Positions 1 through 12,015 of a DNA stretch of 64,000 nucleotides are shown one piece after another. Origin of the DNA: Sarcomyxa edulis (taxonomy: Eukaryota; Basidiomycota; Agaricomycetes; Agaricales; Mycenaceae); NCBI GenBank assembly GCA_009761415.1, contig QUOL01000001.1, forward strand, positions 1,240,001 through 1,304,000, read 5' to 3'. Every line of letters starts with the position of its first letter. Position 1 is the first letter of the stretch. Under the pieces are notes generated by a model that worked only from the letters and a program-made list of their open reading frames with translations, was not told the origin of the DNA and did no database searches. Made by a program: the position numbers and the translations under genes.

Positions 1-374
1 ACGGATGTAGTTTTCATCTTGGGTCTTAAGGACTTTGACGATATCGACAGGAAGAGCTACATTCCCTCGGTCCTTCAGATGTACACCGCCCTAAAAGCCA
101 ACATCAATTATGAACTCACGAGTCTGTATCGAAATTGATGATGATGTCTCACCTGCGTCTTCTCCTTGGTCATGGAGAAGTAGAACTCATCCTTATTACG
201 GTCTGCAGCCTTTTGCTTCAACCTGGTCAATCTATCCTGCTTCGAGTGGTAATCCCGAGCACGTTTAACGTAGTCGGCATGTTTCTCAAGGATACCAAGT
301 TTCGAGCGATGGGCAAGCTGAGAGCGCTCCTTGTGATTACGCCTGTGAATGGAGTTGCGAAGAGATGAGCCCAT
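1..374 (-). CDS. UTP11: UTP11-like U3 snoRNP (SSU processome) protein, 3' end cut by window
   Basis: The protein starts [20 protein letters not shown], the signature N-terminus of UTP11, a component of the U3 snoRNP/small-subunit processome that acts in nucleolar 18S rRNA maturation. Two exons are visible: 374-153 and 90-1, separated by a 62-bp GT-AG intron (91-152). The join gives ...[17 protein letters not shown], matching the family order. The protein is highly basic throughout. An upstream in-frame extension to 437 exists, but the ATG at 374 matches the conserved family start. The frame is still open at base 1, so the C-terminal half lies outside the window. The gene is divergent from the zinc-finger gene, with 161 bp between the two ATGs. 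Confidence 0.93.
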
Positions 375-535
375 GATAGTAGTTTGAGTAAAGTCGAGAA
401 GAGCAGAAAGTAGTGTGACGTGACGTAAACATGTCACGTTATATTTTTTGAGGGGATCCTGATGAACCTCCTGAGTTTGCCCCCCAAACTCCCAAGTTTA
501 TCTCCATATATACAACCGCTCGACACTCATTCACG

Positions 536-1850
536 ATGAGCTTTCAGCATTTCAGGCTCGGGGAACTCGCCATGGGCCAACCTTTACCCCCTCATCTAAT
601 GCAGCACACCGGAACAACGAACAATATCACTGGAACCACGGCAAACCATCCAGAATCAGCTTCTCAATTTACTACCCAACTCGTACAAAATACGTCCAAT
701 TCTTTTTCCAACAATCATGCCAGGGGTCACACATCGGTCTCACCCTCTTCTTCATCCAAACAACCCTACGGATCTGGCGACACCGACGATGGATATACTC
801 TCATTTTTTCAAACATTGATGCCTTCCACGAATGGCGCAATCATGAAGAAGAAACACAAATGGTAGAATTCGTGAAAGGCGACACTCATGGTAGCAAAGC
901 TGTTCCGCCCCGCTTCAAAGATCACACCAAACTCGTTTGTGCGAGGCATTCACGCAGTGGTAGAAAAAAATACGTGAAGAAGCATCCGGAGAGGGTGCGC
1001 AAAGTTCCTAGCAGGAAGGTCGGTGATGCTTTCTTCTTTAGAACCGGGATCGAGCACTAAATTCGGTGGACAATAGTTGGAAGGAGTTGGATGTTCAGCC
1101 TCTATCAGTTACAAAACTTACTTCGATACCGAAGAGGTCCGCGCCTGTTGTAAGTCAATCTCATAACACGGTCTATTCTACTGTTCGTTGTTGACGAGAT
1201 GGAAACACGTAGACGTTTCACAGCATTCTCACGAGATCGGGTTGGCCAATCTTCCTTTCACTCGCCGAGGGCGTAAAGCTGCTGTTCAACAAGAAAAAGA
1301 AAGATCCCGAAAAATACAGAAGCTCCCGGATGGCACTGAGATTGCTGTACCAGCTTCCATGGGACCGACCTCCAATGCAATAGCCGGTCCCTCCGGAATG
1401 CAGTCAAGCAGTCAATTCTCGACGGCTGTATCCATGCTTGCTCCCCTTCCTGCTCCGTCCATGTTCTCGCAACCATCTGCACCACACCCTTATGGTGCTC
1501 AACCATCATACCCGTACCCTCCGCCCCCCAACGGAGGACAATTTTCGCATGACCGATGGGAGAACATGTCGACACTTTTTTCAGCCGTCCGTGAGCATGC
1601 AAGAGGCTTTGAATATCCGACCGCCAGTGTCGCCGCGTTGGAAACAGTGTTGATTCGACTGTATCTGGAGAGTCCGGTGGGAATGGGGCCGCAGCCTTCG
1701 CTGGGAAATGTGATGCAAAATGGAATGGTCGTACAAACTACCCCTCAGTCTCAGTCTCAAACTCAAGGGCATAACAGCAATGGTCCTGCGAATGGTGGCG
1801 CATCTCACGGTAACGGCGTAGATGGGTCTGGTGATGATGAGAGCTCGTAA
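536..1850 (+). CDS. WRKY-GCM1/FAR1-like zinc-finger protein (putative transcription factor)
   Basis: Three exons: 536-1018, 1077-1149 and 1213-1850, with introns of 58 and 63 bp and consistent phases, giving 397 aa. The splices rebuild a compact domain at about residues 90-210. It contains KLVCARHSRSG, a basic stretch KKYVKKHPERVRKVPSRK, then GVGCSASISYKTYFDTEEV and ACYVSQHSHE. The spacing Cys...Cys...His-x-His after a basic beta-strand region is that of the WRKY-GCM1 superfamily (FAR1/MULE-type DNA-binding domains). That assignment is my inference from the pattern. The rest of the C-terminal half is low-complexity Pro/Ser/Gln, with an acidic end (GSGDDESS). It could be a domesticated transposase DNA-binding domain. 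The exact target and function are unknown. Confidence 0.7.
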
Positions 1851-2185
1851 AAAGTATTTTTGTGGTAGATTTTCTTTTTCGACTGGTTTTGTTGGGTGGA
1901 TCCTGGCCTGGTGAGCTCTCTACTTTTCCAGGGCTCGCTATAGGTACTGATATACCCCAGTTGTAGCTGTATCTTCGTGTTACTCGGACATACCATTTTT
2001 TGTACGGATTGTAGCTACGTTCGGTCCATCGGAATATTTTGTAAAGAAATGGGATTTGTGTAAGACTGTAACACGTGCTGTGACGTCGTCGCGGTGTTTG
2101 TGTGATCTAGTCTACTTTTAGATCAAATACGCTTTAGCCGGATAGCAAAACATAGCTTTTCTCCGACTTACCACCTCCTCGACAT
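1851..2185 (+). other. Intergenic: 3' flank of zinc-finger gene and promoter of LSB5-like gene
   Basis: 335 bp with no coding frame I can support. A short T-rich tract follows the upstream stop codon. A pyrimidine-rich stretch (ctccgacttaccacctcctc) lies immediately before the LSB5-like ATG. No repeats or RNA gene seen. Confidence 0.6.
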
Positions 2186-4172
2186 ATGTCTGCCATCAAC
2201 TTTGCAAGGCAGGCTTTCAGTCGCGAGAAACCTCATGTATGTCCCTACATTTCATCTGAGATACTGGAACTCAGCCCGGGTATAGTCGTCGATCACCGAT
2301 TGGGTCGATATCCTCACTGCTAGTACTTACGAAGAAGAGGCTTACGACGGGTTTGTACTCTTGGTCTTGCCAAAGGGTCAACTCTAAATCAGCTCATATC
2401 AGGATACCTGAACTCGTGGATTCTATCAATCTACAAGCAGCAGGGTGCGTCCTCTCCGATCAACTTCATGGGTCTTGTTCATTGATAACATCGTGTGGGG
2501 TCTTCTCGTCGTTTAGGTCCGTACTACTCTCCCTGGAGTACCTCTAGATGCTGAGAAATTTGATTACAGCCCCGCTGAAGCGTCCAGGGCCCTTCGGAAG
2601 AAGCTCAAGCATGGAGAGCCGCACCGTCAATATCGGGCTCTTGTAGTCAGTCATTTCCAAAATCCGTCGTTGTCAATCTTCTCATCTCTTGATAGATTCT
2701 GAAGGCCCTCGTGGAGAACTGCGGTCATAAATTCCAAAGTATGTCGTCTTGTTCATCCCGATGGCGCAGCACATCATAATCGTTTCACGATCAGCAACAT
2801 TTGCTGATGGACAACTTACCGACGCATTGAAGCATCTGGCATCTGATCCTGGTACCGATCAGAAGGTGAAGAAGAAGCTGTTGGCAGTACTTGCGTCTTG
2901 GCATAATCAGTTCAAGTCGGACCCCTCTATGGCTCTCGTGGCTGCCCTCTACAGTCAATGTAGACCAGATCGACATATCAGTCAAGCGTTTGAGGGAATG
3001 GGTCTCAGCACTCCGGATCTCGAGTATGAGCGGAAGAAGCAGGAGAAGGAAGACGCAAAGAAGAAAGCTAAACGAGACAAGGAAGAAGCCAGGGAAAGAG
3101 AGAGAAGACGATTGGAGGAGGTCAAGCGCCAGAATCAACCGAAAGTGAAGAGATTGCCCTTTGATTTCGAAAAGGTATGACCTGTTCTCATAAATCCACT
3201 TCCCTCGATATGCTCAGATATTGTAGGAAAAGCCAAAGGTGCTCAGCAGTATTGTTGACGCTTCCCAGGCGTCAAGTAATTTAGTCAACGCCATCACAGT
3301 AGGCTTTCTACTTGGGACTTGCTGAAATCTACTAATCTAACTTCAAAAGCTCGTCAATCAAGATAAAGATAGTCTTCAGACAAACGAGCGTGTCCAAGAA
3401 TGTCTAGGAAAGGCGAAACAAGCACGGAAGCAGATTGTAAGATATATACAGGTGCGAATGATTACACTGAGCACTCTCAATGCAATATTCCTCAGACTAA
3501 CACCATATGCAGCTCGTCGAGAATGAAGAACTCATTGGAACACTTATCGAAACGAACGAACGCATCATAGCTGCGATGGAAATGTACGACAAATTATCGA
3601 CCCAACACCCGACGTCTGATGCGGATTTGTCCAACGCAGTCACTGCTGGACTCTCTGCAGCACGTATGACCATGACAGACAGCGAAGTCAATAAACTCCA
3701 AGAGAAGCAACGCGCAGCTGTGGAGCGGGCGAGACGGGGTAACGAAAGTGTGCGAGGCAAGGAGAAAGCGAGCAACGGCGACGAAAGAAACGGAGGATAC
3801 GTTCATCCTGATCTACAGGACTTGAATTTTGGAGCACTGGGTGCCTCTTCCAGCAATCTTCCTCCACCTATTCGTCCGTCTGCTCTATCGGACGATGGGG
3901 ATGCTGCCGATGACAATGAAGCATGGAAACGAGGGTCTTTGTCAGATTTCAGTGACTACGAGTCCTCGGATGAAGAGACACATAACAGAGCGACTTCTGG
4001 ATCGACTTCGCGAAGAGACTACGTCAGCGTTTCGGATAGTGAGGAAGAATCTGTACTACCTGTACATGGAGGTAAATCGGTCGTCAATAATAAGGCGGCG
4101 TTGGTCGAGGTCGAAGATCCTTTTGCGGACCCGTTCGCAGATGAAGTTGCTGTAGGACCTCAGAGGTGGTGA
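2186..4172 (+). CDS. LSB5-like VHS/GAT domain protein (actin patch/endocytosis)
   Basis: Nine exons, all phase-consistent: 2186-2236, 2286-2350, 2403-2444, 2570-2645, 2696-2738, 2795-3174, 3227-3298, 3350-3451 and 3513-4172 (496 aa). Residues about 15-140 form a VHS domain (SSITDWVDILTASTYEEEAY, then GPAEASRALRKKLKHGEPHR and RALVILKALVENCGHKFQ). Then comes a Lys/Glu/Arg-rich coiled coil, followed by a GAT-like helical bundle (SLQTNERVQECLGKAKQA, ENEELIGTLIETNERI). The acidic tail contains a DPF-DPF repeat (DPFADPFAD) of the kind bound by AP-2/EH adaptors. Yeast Lsb5 links ubiquitinated cargo, Arf3 and Las17 at cortical actin patches. The domain order fits that family rather than GGA, since no GAE domain is present. 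Intron 3 (2445-2569, 125 bp) is unusually long for this region and could hide a small exon. Confidence 0.82.
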
Positions 4173-4414
4173 TGGCAGTTTAATGATATACCTACTTATA
4201 TACGTACGAAGGTGGAGAAGAATTTCTTTGTGTAACTTTTAGTGCTCAACGGACTTCCCGGGCGAGGTTATAAATATCGAATATGTATTTGCATCCGAGG
4301 TTGCAGACAACCATGGGTCTACAATGGTCCTCAATGTGACGCGTTATGCGTTACATACTGATGCTGAATTTTCTAGCCGAGTCCTTGGCACTTTGCTGCA
4401 TTGCATGATCATCC

Positions 4415-6505
4415 ATGGACGAGTATCTCCAGACTGAGATGGAAGCCTTGGGTCTCGACAAGGGACCCCTCACCCCGTACGAGATAGAGGTAAATATAAG
4501 ATATCCCCATTTCTACGAGCGCTGAGATGAGCGGATACAAAGAAACTTGCAGAATCCGCCATTATGGACAGAAACATTTTGGCCGTCCAGATACTCGTAC
4601 GCAACATTGACAAAGGACCAGACCACGTCGACACTCTCTTCGCAGTATTCACCCACCATCTACATCCAAGATCCATACCCCAACTCTCTCAATCCGATCG
4701 TGATGTCGTTCGTTCCCTCGATCTAGCTCTGGCGTCTTTCCATGGTCTAGTCAAAATCATCGGGTGGGAACTCCCAGAGATCTTGCCTCGATACGAACGC
4801 GCATGGCCCAACATATGGAGATGGATCCAATTCATTGTCCTGCATTGCTGCGAAACTCCGATCCCAGCAGTAAAAACCCTTCATCGCGGTTGGAAGGGTT
4901 CAGCGTACGTCATGGCTGTTTGCTTCATCTCGACACTTGCGAGCACTACGGATCATATCATAGAAATGTTGAGCGGCACTCCTGGTGTCCTCGAACTATT
5001 GACGAGGCTGTGGATGAAGGAATCCAAGAAAGGAAGTCGCCAGTTCGTAGCGGCGACTGCAATCAGTAAGCTCATTACTGATGAGGTGGACCCAGGTGTA
5101 AATCCGAAGTGGGTCCATCGTACTACGCTCGATTCTATCATTCGCTTTGCGGGTGGAGATTTCTCCAAAATTGCCTCCTGTTCCTTGGCCCGTATACGTA
5201 CCAACTTGGCGCGACATCCGGAAACAGACTATACTTCCTTGAACAGCGATCTGATTATGGTGATGCTACTTTCCGTCTGCCATATCCCCGAGCTTCGACA
5301 TGCATTTCTGTCCCAAGGTTCCGTCACCGCCATCACCAAAGCTATGGCGCGCTTAAGCGTGCATGGCCCATCCAGTTCGAGTATTGATGAACCTACAGGT
5401 TGTCTCGTTGTTTGCATGGCATATCTGCAGACTCCGATGATCACTACTGATGGATTCACTTGGGTTCTCCAAGCCCTGGAGGCTCACATACTCCCAACTT
5501 TACTAAGTGTCAGTGGATGGGCATGCAAAGATGACGATGTCCCTACCCAGTGCACCAACATATTGGAAACAATCGGACCATACTTGGTTTACCGTTCCGT
5601 ACTTCGTGTCGTTGCGAGATCGTTACGAAGAATCGAGTCACTCCAACTTGAAGCGAAGATGGTCAAGAAGGGTAAATTATGGGACACTTGGAACAAGTTC
5701 AAGGATGTCGCACACATGCGGCTCGAACTAAAAGCCTGTTATGACGAACATCCTAATGCGGTTTGTGATAATTCTGGGGTGCGTAAATGTGTCGGTTCGT
5801 GATCTACAGACGCTGACAGCAGGCCTAGTGTAGGGAAGTTGATGATTCAGAAATGTTCATGCGATGTGGAGGCTGTCTTCACGTGCGTTACTGTGGGGTA
5901 TCATGTCAGAAGGAAGATTGGGAAAAAGGAAGACATCGAGAAGTGTGTAAAAATATAAGAACTCGACGTCTTGGTTCGTCATTACATGGCTACATCAGAA
6001 GCTTGGCTAACATAGCTTGCTTATAGACGGTCTACGGGAGCCCACGTCGACCAAGGATTTCGCTTTCCTCCTTGATCTCATAGACTTTGGCAGACTCGTG
6101 GAACACGACCACATCGAGGTCCTCAAACAGAAACAAATGCAAGCCAATCCATCCGCAGACTACTCTTCGTTGGTGACTGTATTCGATTACACAGAATTCC
6201 CGCTTGTTATCAGCGTGGATCCCCCTGGATTGGTGCTCGAGACACTAGGTTATAATGCTCTGGAATCGAGCGAACGCATTCACAAGTATTGGCGTGAGAT
6301 TGTGGATACAGCTAAGGAGAGTAAAGGTCTTATGGTCGCAGCTCGTATCCTGGTTCCCCAAGGAGACACGCCGCTCGTCTTTTATACTTTACTGCCTAGC
6401 GAGGATGCACCAGTACCAAAGATTATAGTATCGAAGGATGTCCGGGCGTTGATTAATACGGAAGCTGATGATACTTGGGGATCATCACTTCTTCATCCTA
6501 CGTAG
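4415..6505 (+). CDS. MYND zinc-finger protein, tandem paralog A
   Basis: Four exons: 4415-4489, 4543-5778, 5829-5973 and 6027-6505, giving 644 aa. A long helical region of unknown fold (exon 2, exactly 412 codons) precedes a MYND finger at about residues 433-480: VCDNSGCRE...MRCGGCLHVRYCGVSCQ...HREVC. This has the Cys pairs, CxxC, YC-x3-C and terminal H-x3-C that bind two zincs. MYND fingers are protein-interaction modules, and mushroom genomes carry many such hypothetical proteins. The start is supported by alignment with the next gene: both splice into a LAESAI/VAESAI block using weak AAAG or GAAG acceptors instead of the nearer GCAG. The substrate and function are unknown. Confidence 0.78.
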
Positions 6506-6697
6506 CATAACGCGTATCTCAAGCGTGTAATTCCCATCCTGGATGTCGACGCGTCGACGCGTTCGATGCACGTGATCAATTTCAGTTCAAGAGAGGCAGT
6601 GCTGCAAGTCGCGTCTTTTTTGCATCCGACTAGGACACTCAAGTACTCAAACTCGAGCAAAAACACTCCCGGTCTGATCTGGACGCTCTCTCTTAGT

Positions 6698-8745
6698 ATG
6701 AACTCTGTTCAAACTACATTGGATGGCATGACTCTCAGCTCTGCCGATATTATGGTAACATAACCATACTAATACTTCATGGCACAAATGCTGAACGTAA
6801 CGGCTGAAGACTGTAGCAGAATCCGCTATCCTCGATAGTGAGCCGGAACTACCTCTATTTATGCTCGACGAGATTGTCCAGCGTTACCCAAAGCATATCA
6901 CTACTGCGTCCCGAGCTTTTATCCATCATCTACAAGCACGAGCCATTCCCTGTTTCTCGCAACCTTCCCCCTCCGATGGCCATGTCATCGATCTTGCCCT
7001 GATATCCTTGAAAGGTCTTACTACCATCATGATCCTGCTCGACGGACAGGATGCTCAACTCAGACTTGCATGGCCGGGCATATGGCAATGGATTCAATTC
7101 ATTATCCTGCATTGCTGCACCTCGTCAGCCCTCCCCATACAGACCCCATTACGACACAAAGAGTCGGCATACGTCGTCTCTATGTATTTCATGAACTACT
7201 TTGCATCCATGCACGAGAGTTTCAAAGCTCAGATCAAGACTACTCCTGGGGCACTAGGACTGATCTCGAAATGGTGGAAGGAGGAGGCCCAAAATGCCAA
7301 TGGTCTACACTTTTCAGCAGGACTGCTGATCAGTAAACTCGTTACCTGCGACGGGCCTGATGGCCGTGCGCTTGACAATACGGTGATTGGTACCATGCTT
7401 CGGACTGCTGGTGGCGACATCTACAAACTCGCTTCGTATACACTGGATCGTATACGCGCCAACACAAAACGACTGCCAGAACCGGATTACGAAGCAATGG
7501 ATGGCGATTTTACCTTTATCATTCTGGCTCCCTTGTCGCATATTCCTCGCATTCAACACGCGTTCTTATCTCAACATTCCGTCAATGTCATCGCCAGAGC
7601 CGTCGGACGCATAGTTTTGAGCCCTGTCCCCCTTACTCCCGATACTGCCTCCCCATCGAATTGTCTCATTGCAGCTTTAGGCTATCTCCACCTCCATATG
7701 AGGATCGTTGATAGTTATACCTGGGTGCTTCACGCGCTCGAAGCCCACATACTGCCATCTTTACTCAAGCTCGGGAAATGGCCATATAGGACGAACGAAG
7801 TTCATGACCTATGCATCGAGCTATTCCAGACTATGGGACCATACTTGGCATACCGCTCCGTCCTTCGCGTGGTCTCTAGGTCGCTCCAAAAGATCGAGTC
7901 TCAGCAGCTCGAAGCAAATTGGAACCAAGGCGACAAACTCTGGTCAACTTGGATGCAATTCAAAGAAGTTGCAAAGTCACGGCTTCAACTCAAAGCCGCG
8001 CAGGAGGGGAACTCACCCAATTATGGTATATGTGAGAATGTAACAGTACGTTCCTATCTCTTTTGACTAGGATTAGACTCATGTTTGTGACGTTGACTGC
8101 ATGGTCTAGTGTCCCAAAATAGACGTCGACGACTCATTCAAGTGGTGTCAAGGCTGTCTTCATGTTCATTATTGCGGGAAAGCATGCCAAAAGGAGGACT
8201 GGGACCGTAGACATCGACAATTGTGCAAGGAAATCAGAACTCGGCGTCGTGGTCGGTATTTATTCACTCGTATCAACGCTACATGACCATTCCCTCATGT
8301 TTCCTCGACAGATGGCCTCCGGGAACCAACATCAGTAAAAGATTTCAGTTTCATGTCCGAGCTAGCCCAGGCGTACAGTTTCTTGCAACAGGAGGCAATC
8401 CACGATCTCAAGCGGAAAGAACTACTCGACAATCCATCTGTCGACTATAATTCTCTGGTGACCGTCTTTGATTTCAGGGAGTTTCCGGTCAGAATCTACG
8501 TGGATCCTCCAGACTTTTTGTCTGGCAAATTAAGCCTTCAAGTTGGTTACCCCTATAAAAGTGAGCCCCATGAAAGTGAGGATGTCAAATCTGCCTGGGG
8601 CGAGACGGTGGAGCAAGCTAGATTGAGCAAAGGTCGACATATGGCAGCTAGGATCGTTGTTCCTCAAGCAGGGAAAGAATTGATGACATATCTTCTATTG
8701 GCTGGGCCAATGCATCCAAAAACCCCGGGGTTGGGGCTCTCATAG
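6698..8745 (+). CDS. MYND zinc-finger protein, tandem paralog B
   Basis: Four exons: 6698-6754, 6810-8045, 8110-8251 and 8312-8745, giving 622 aa. It has the same exon plan and phases as its upstream neighbour, and exon 2 is again exactly 1236 bp. Shared blocks include IWQWIQFIILHCC versus IWRWIQFIVLHCC, WVLHALEAHILPSLL versus WVLQALEAHILPTLL, and GPYLAYRSVLRVVSRSL. The MYND finger is ICENVTCPK...WCQGCLHVHYCGKACQ...HRQLC. The C-terminal exon also matches (DGLREPTS...). The two genes are clearly a tandem duplication that has since diverged in sequence while keeping gene structure. The gene is convergent with seryl-tRNA synthetase, with only 95 bp between stop codons. Confidence 0.78.
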
Positions 8746-8840
8746 TCTCGTTTATCGTGACTGAGACGAAACATCGTGCCGGTACTCATTCAAACAGAAG
8801 ATATTATCGATGGTGCAATTGCTGTATATTAGATGCATGC

Positions 8841-10475
8841 TCATACCCAATGCACTATATTTCTTTCATTAGATCCATTCCCAACCCAGAATGGTCTCAG
8901 AATCTCCGGCAAGTTCAAGCCCGTGATTTCCCCATCCTCAGCGAATCGAGCACCATTTTCGATTAGCGCAATGATGAGCCTCGGGACAGCAGCGGCTGTT
9001 CCGTTTAGGGTATGGGTGAATGGAATGCTTGCTGTTGCATATGATGACGAGGGTGTTGGAGGTGCTGTTCCGGTAGACGGTTGGGGCCGATATCGAATGT
9101 GTAAACGACGAGACTGATAATCTGTGCAGTTCGAGAGTGAGGATATTTCCCCCCATTTTCCCCGTCCAGGCATCCATGCCTCGATATCAAATTTGCGGTA
9201 TGCACTAGCTCCCAGTTCTTCGGTAGGCATGTCAAGTACCCTATACGACACAACCATATTCATGGTTAGAGAGATCGCGACGGACATAAACCACGCACTT
9301 ACCTGAAGGGGAATCCCAATCCATCAAGAATTGCAACTTGAACTCGCAGCATCTCCTGCATCATTTCCTCACTTGCGCCTTCCTCTGTTACAGCGAACAA
9401 CTCCAATTTTGTGAACTGGTGTACTCTGTATAGACCTCGTGTATCAACTCCATGCGCGCCCGCCTCCGCACGGAAGGCACGGCCCAGGCCTACCACCTTC
9501 GAGGGCAATGAACCAACAGGAAATATTTTATTCCCAAACATACCCGCCAAGGGAATCTCAGCCGTCCCTGTGAGAACCAGCCCTGACGCTGACATAGATC
9601 GTTCGATGTGATAGAGCTGAGATGCAGGAGTATTTGCAGAGGTGTCCCTTGGCTGGAACCCACATCTGGATGCAATATCTGACCGTACGACATCTGGAGT
9701 AGTGACAGGTGTGAACCCGTATTTCGCAGCAATAGACATCGCGTAGTTGGTCAAAGCTAGTTCTAATAGAGCTGCTTCGTTGGTCAAGTAATACCAAGAT
9801 GTTCCTGTGACCATCGCGCCCGACTCGAGGTCGATTAGGCCAAGTTTTTGTGCAATGGAGACGTGGTCACGATGTGGGTCAAACGGTAAGGGTTTGGGAC
9901 CGTGGCTGGAGAGGACCACAGCTGAAGATTCAGGACCAAGGGGTGACGATGGGTGTGTATCATTCGGAATGGCTAGCCCTAACGTTAAGAGCTGTTTGTC
10001 CAAAGCATCCATTTTTGATTCGAGTTCTAAAATCTCGTGTTTCAGTTTCTTCGCCTCTTCAAGGGCTGCGTTCTTCTCTGCCGAGTCGTTTGCCTCTGCA
10101 CTTCTACGTATACGCTCTCCGACTACGGACCGAGCATTCCTCCGAGCGTTCAGGATCCCAGATATGTTTTTTTGTTCAGCGTAGGCTCGGGCGACTGACT
10201 GAATCGTATCTGCAGGGAGAGGTGCCTTTCGGTTGATAGCATTTGTAGCTTTGTACACGATATTTTTTGAGATGGCACGATAGTCGAGTCGGGGAGGGGG
10301 GAGAGCAATGGAAGTGCGGTGTATTGATGCAGATTCGGAGTAATATCTGCATATGTGGACTGGGAATTAGAGTATCAACTTATACTATTGAGACATACAT
10401 TTAATTGAATCACTCACGACAGTGAAAGGGCCCCGACGGTCGTATAGAGCGAGAAGAACAGGCGAGCGAAGCCAT
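8841..10475 (-). CDS. Seryl-tRNA synthetase, probably mitochondrial
   Basis: Three exons: 10475-10418, 10359-9303 and 9240-8841, with introns of 58 and 62 bp, giving 504 aa. This is a class II aminoacyl-tRNA synthetase. Residues about 65-150 form the long antiparallel coiled-coil arm that contacts tRNA-Ser. Motif 2 appears as FRAEAG followed by GLYRVHQFTKLELF, and motif 3 as TLNGTAAAVPRLIIALIENG. The link RVLDMPTEELGASAYRKFDI is typical of SerRS. The N-terminal 60 residues are rich in Arg, Ser and Ala with few acids (MASLACSSRSIRPSGP...), which suggests a mitochondrial presequence, so this is probably the DIA4-type organellar enzyme. The cytosolic form normally lacks such a leader. Confidence 0.92.
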
Positions 10476-10564
10476 GGATGTGCAAAAAGCGGAGTGTGAC
10501 TATTCGGCGCGTAGGTCACACCGTGGTTTCAAACTTCGCGTCTTGACTCTTGACTCTTTTCACC

Positions 10565-12015
10565 ATGGCCTCCTCGTCAAAATCAAAATCGAACGGGGTA
10601 GTTGAGATCCCCTACGAACTTCCCTGGTATATCATCTGATTCTTATTCGAAGACGTGCACTAACTTCATCTGACAGGGTAGAAAAATATAGGCCACACGT
10701 GCTGGACGACGTTGTGGGGAATGTCGACACCATTGAACGACTCAAAGTCATTGCGAAGAACGGAAATTGCCCTCATATCATCATCTCGGTACGACACTCA
10801 TACTGTCTGCATCACCTGAATCACTAAGCGTTTGCTTGTCTAGGGTATGCCCGGGATTGGCAAAACGACCAGTATACACTGTTTGGCTCATCAGCTGTTG
10901 GGTGACGCGTACAAGGAAGGAGTTTTGGAACTCAATGCGTCTGATGAGCGGTTTGTTACGGACGCTCCTTCAGCATGGGATTTACTGATATTCTTTCAGT
11001 GGCATCGATGTGGTCCGGAACAAAATAAAGGCTTTCGCTCAGAAGAAGGTGACCCTGCCACCTGGTAGACACAAAATCGTCATTCTTGATGAAGCTGATA
11101 GGTAAGCAACTGCATTGTGTGTGTTACGTGTGGATTCTCAAGATGTATGATCGCAGCATGACAGCCGGTGCGCAACAAGCTCTCCGCCGCACCATGGAGA
11201 TATTCTCCAATACCACCCGCTTTTGTCTGGCCTGCAATATGAGCAATAAGATCATAGAACCTATCCAAAGTCGCTGCGCCATCCTGAGATATGCAAAGCT
11301 ACGCGACCAAGAAATACTAAAACGACTGTTGGAGATCTGTGAGATGGAAAAGGTGCGTACTTTGTTTGCTGGACTTGAACCATATCCTCAGCACCTCAAT
11401 CTAGGTGGAATACAACGACGACGGACTCACAGCTCTCATATTCACATCAGAAGGTGACATGCGGCAAGCTATCAACAATCTTCAATCCACTTTTTCCGGC
11501 TTCAATTTTGTCTCGGGCGACAATGTCTTCAAAGTCTGCGACCAGCCGCATCCTATCATCGTCCAAGCTATCATCCGTGCCTGCGTTAAAGGCGATGTCG
11601 ACAGTGCCATGGAGAAGTTGAATGAGCTTTGGGGGCAGGGATACAGTGCAGTAGATATCGTCGTCACGCTATTCAGAGTGGTGAAAACCTTTGATGAGTG
11701 AGTCTTGTCGGTTCTTCTGCAACCAAGACACTCAAATTCTCTGAACACAGGATGCCCGAATACACGAAATTGGAGTACATCAAGGTCTGGTTTCAAAAAC
11801 TTCCTGTATATGTCCAACTAACACGAGTCTGAAGGAAATCGGCTTCACACACATGCGCATTCTTGAGGGCGTAGGCACTATCATCCAACTCGCTGGTCTT
11901 ATGGCCCGGCTATGTAAACTTGTGCGTTGCTTCTTCATTGGACACCAGGTTCAGGATACTGACACGAATGCACCTCGATATACAGAACTTGAGACCAGAA
12001 CTATTTCGAATATGA
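10565..12015 (+). CDS. RFC4: Replication factor C small subunit (human RFC2 / yeast Rfc4 type)
   Basis: Nine exons: 10565-10626, 10677-10788, 10844-10950, 11000-11101, 11157-11352, 11405-11697, 11751-11784, 11835-11921 and 11986-12015 (340 aa). RFC is the AAA+ clamp loader that places PCNA on primed DNA. Visible motifs are [16 protein letters not shown] (RFC box II), Walker [11 protein letters not shown], the RFC box [17 protein letters not shown], Walker [22 protein letters not shown], sensor 1 ([12 protein letters not shown]) and the SRC motif QSRCAILRY. The Walker A and box sequences match the human RFC2/yeast Rfc4 subunit. The last exon is a 30-bp piece ending NLRPELFRI. The stop codon is overlapped in another frame by the relic described next. 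Confidence 0.93.

Noticed and set aside
2445..2569. A micro-exon inside the 125-bp LSB5 intron (from about 2519)
   Set aside because: A GTTTAG acceptor exists, but the resulting reading does not match the VHS helix, while direct splicing gives QAAGPAEASRAL in frame.
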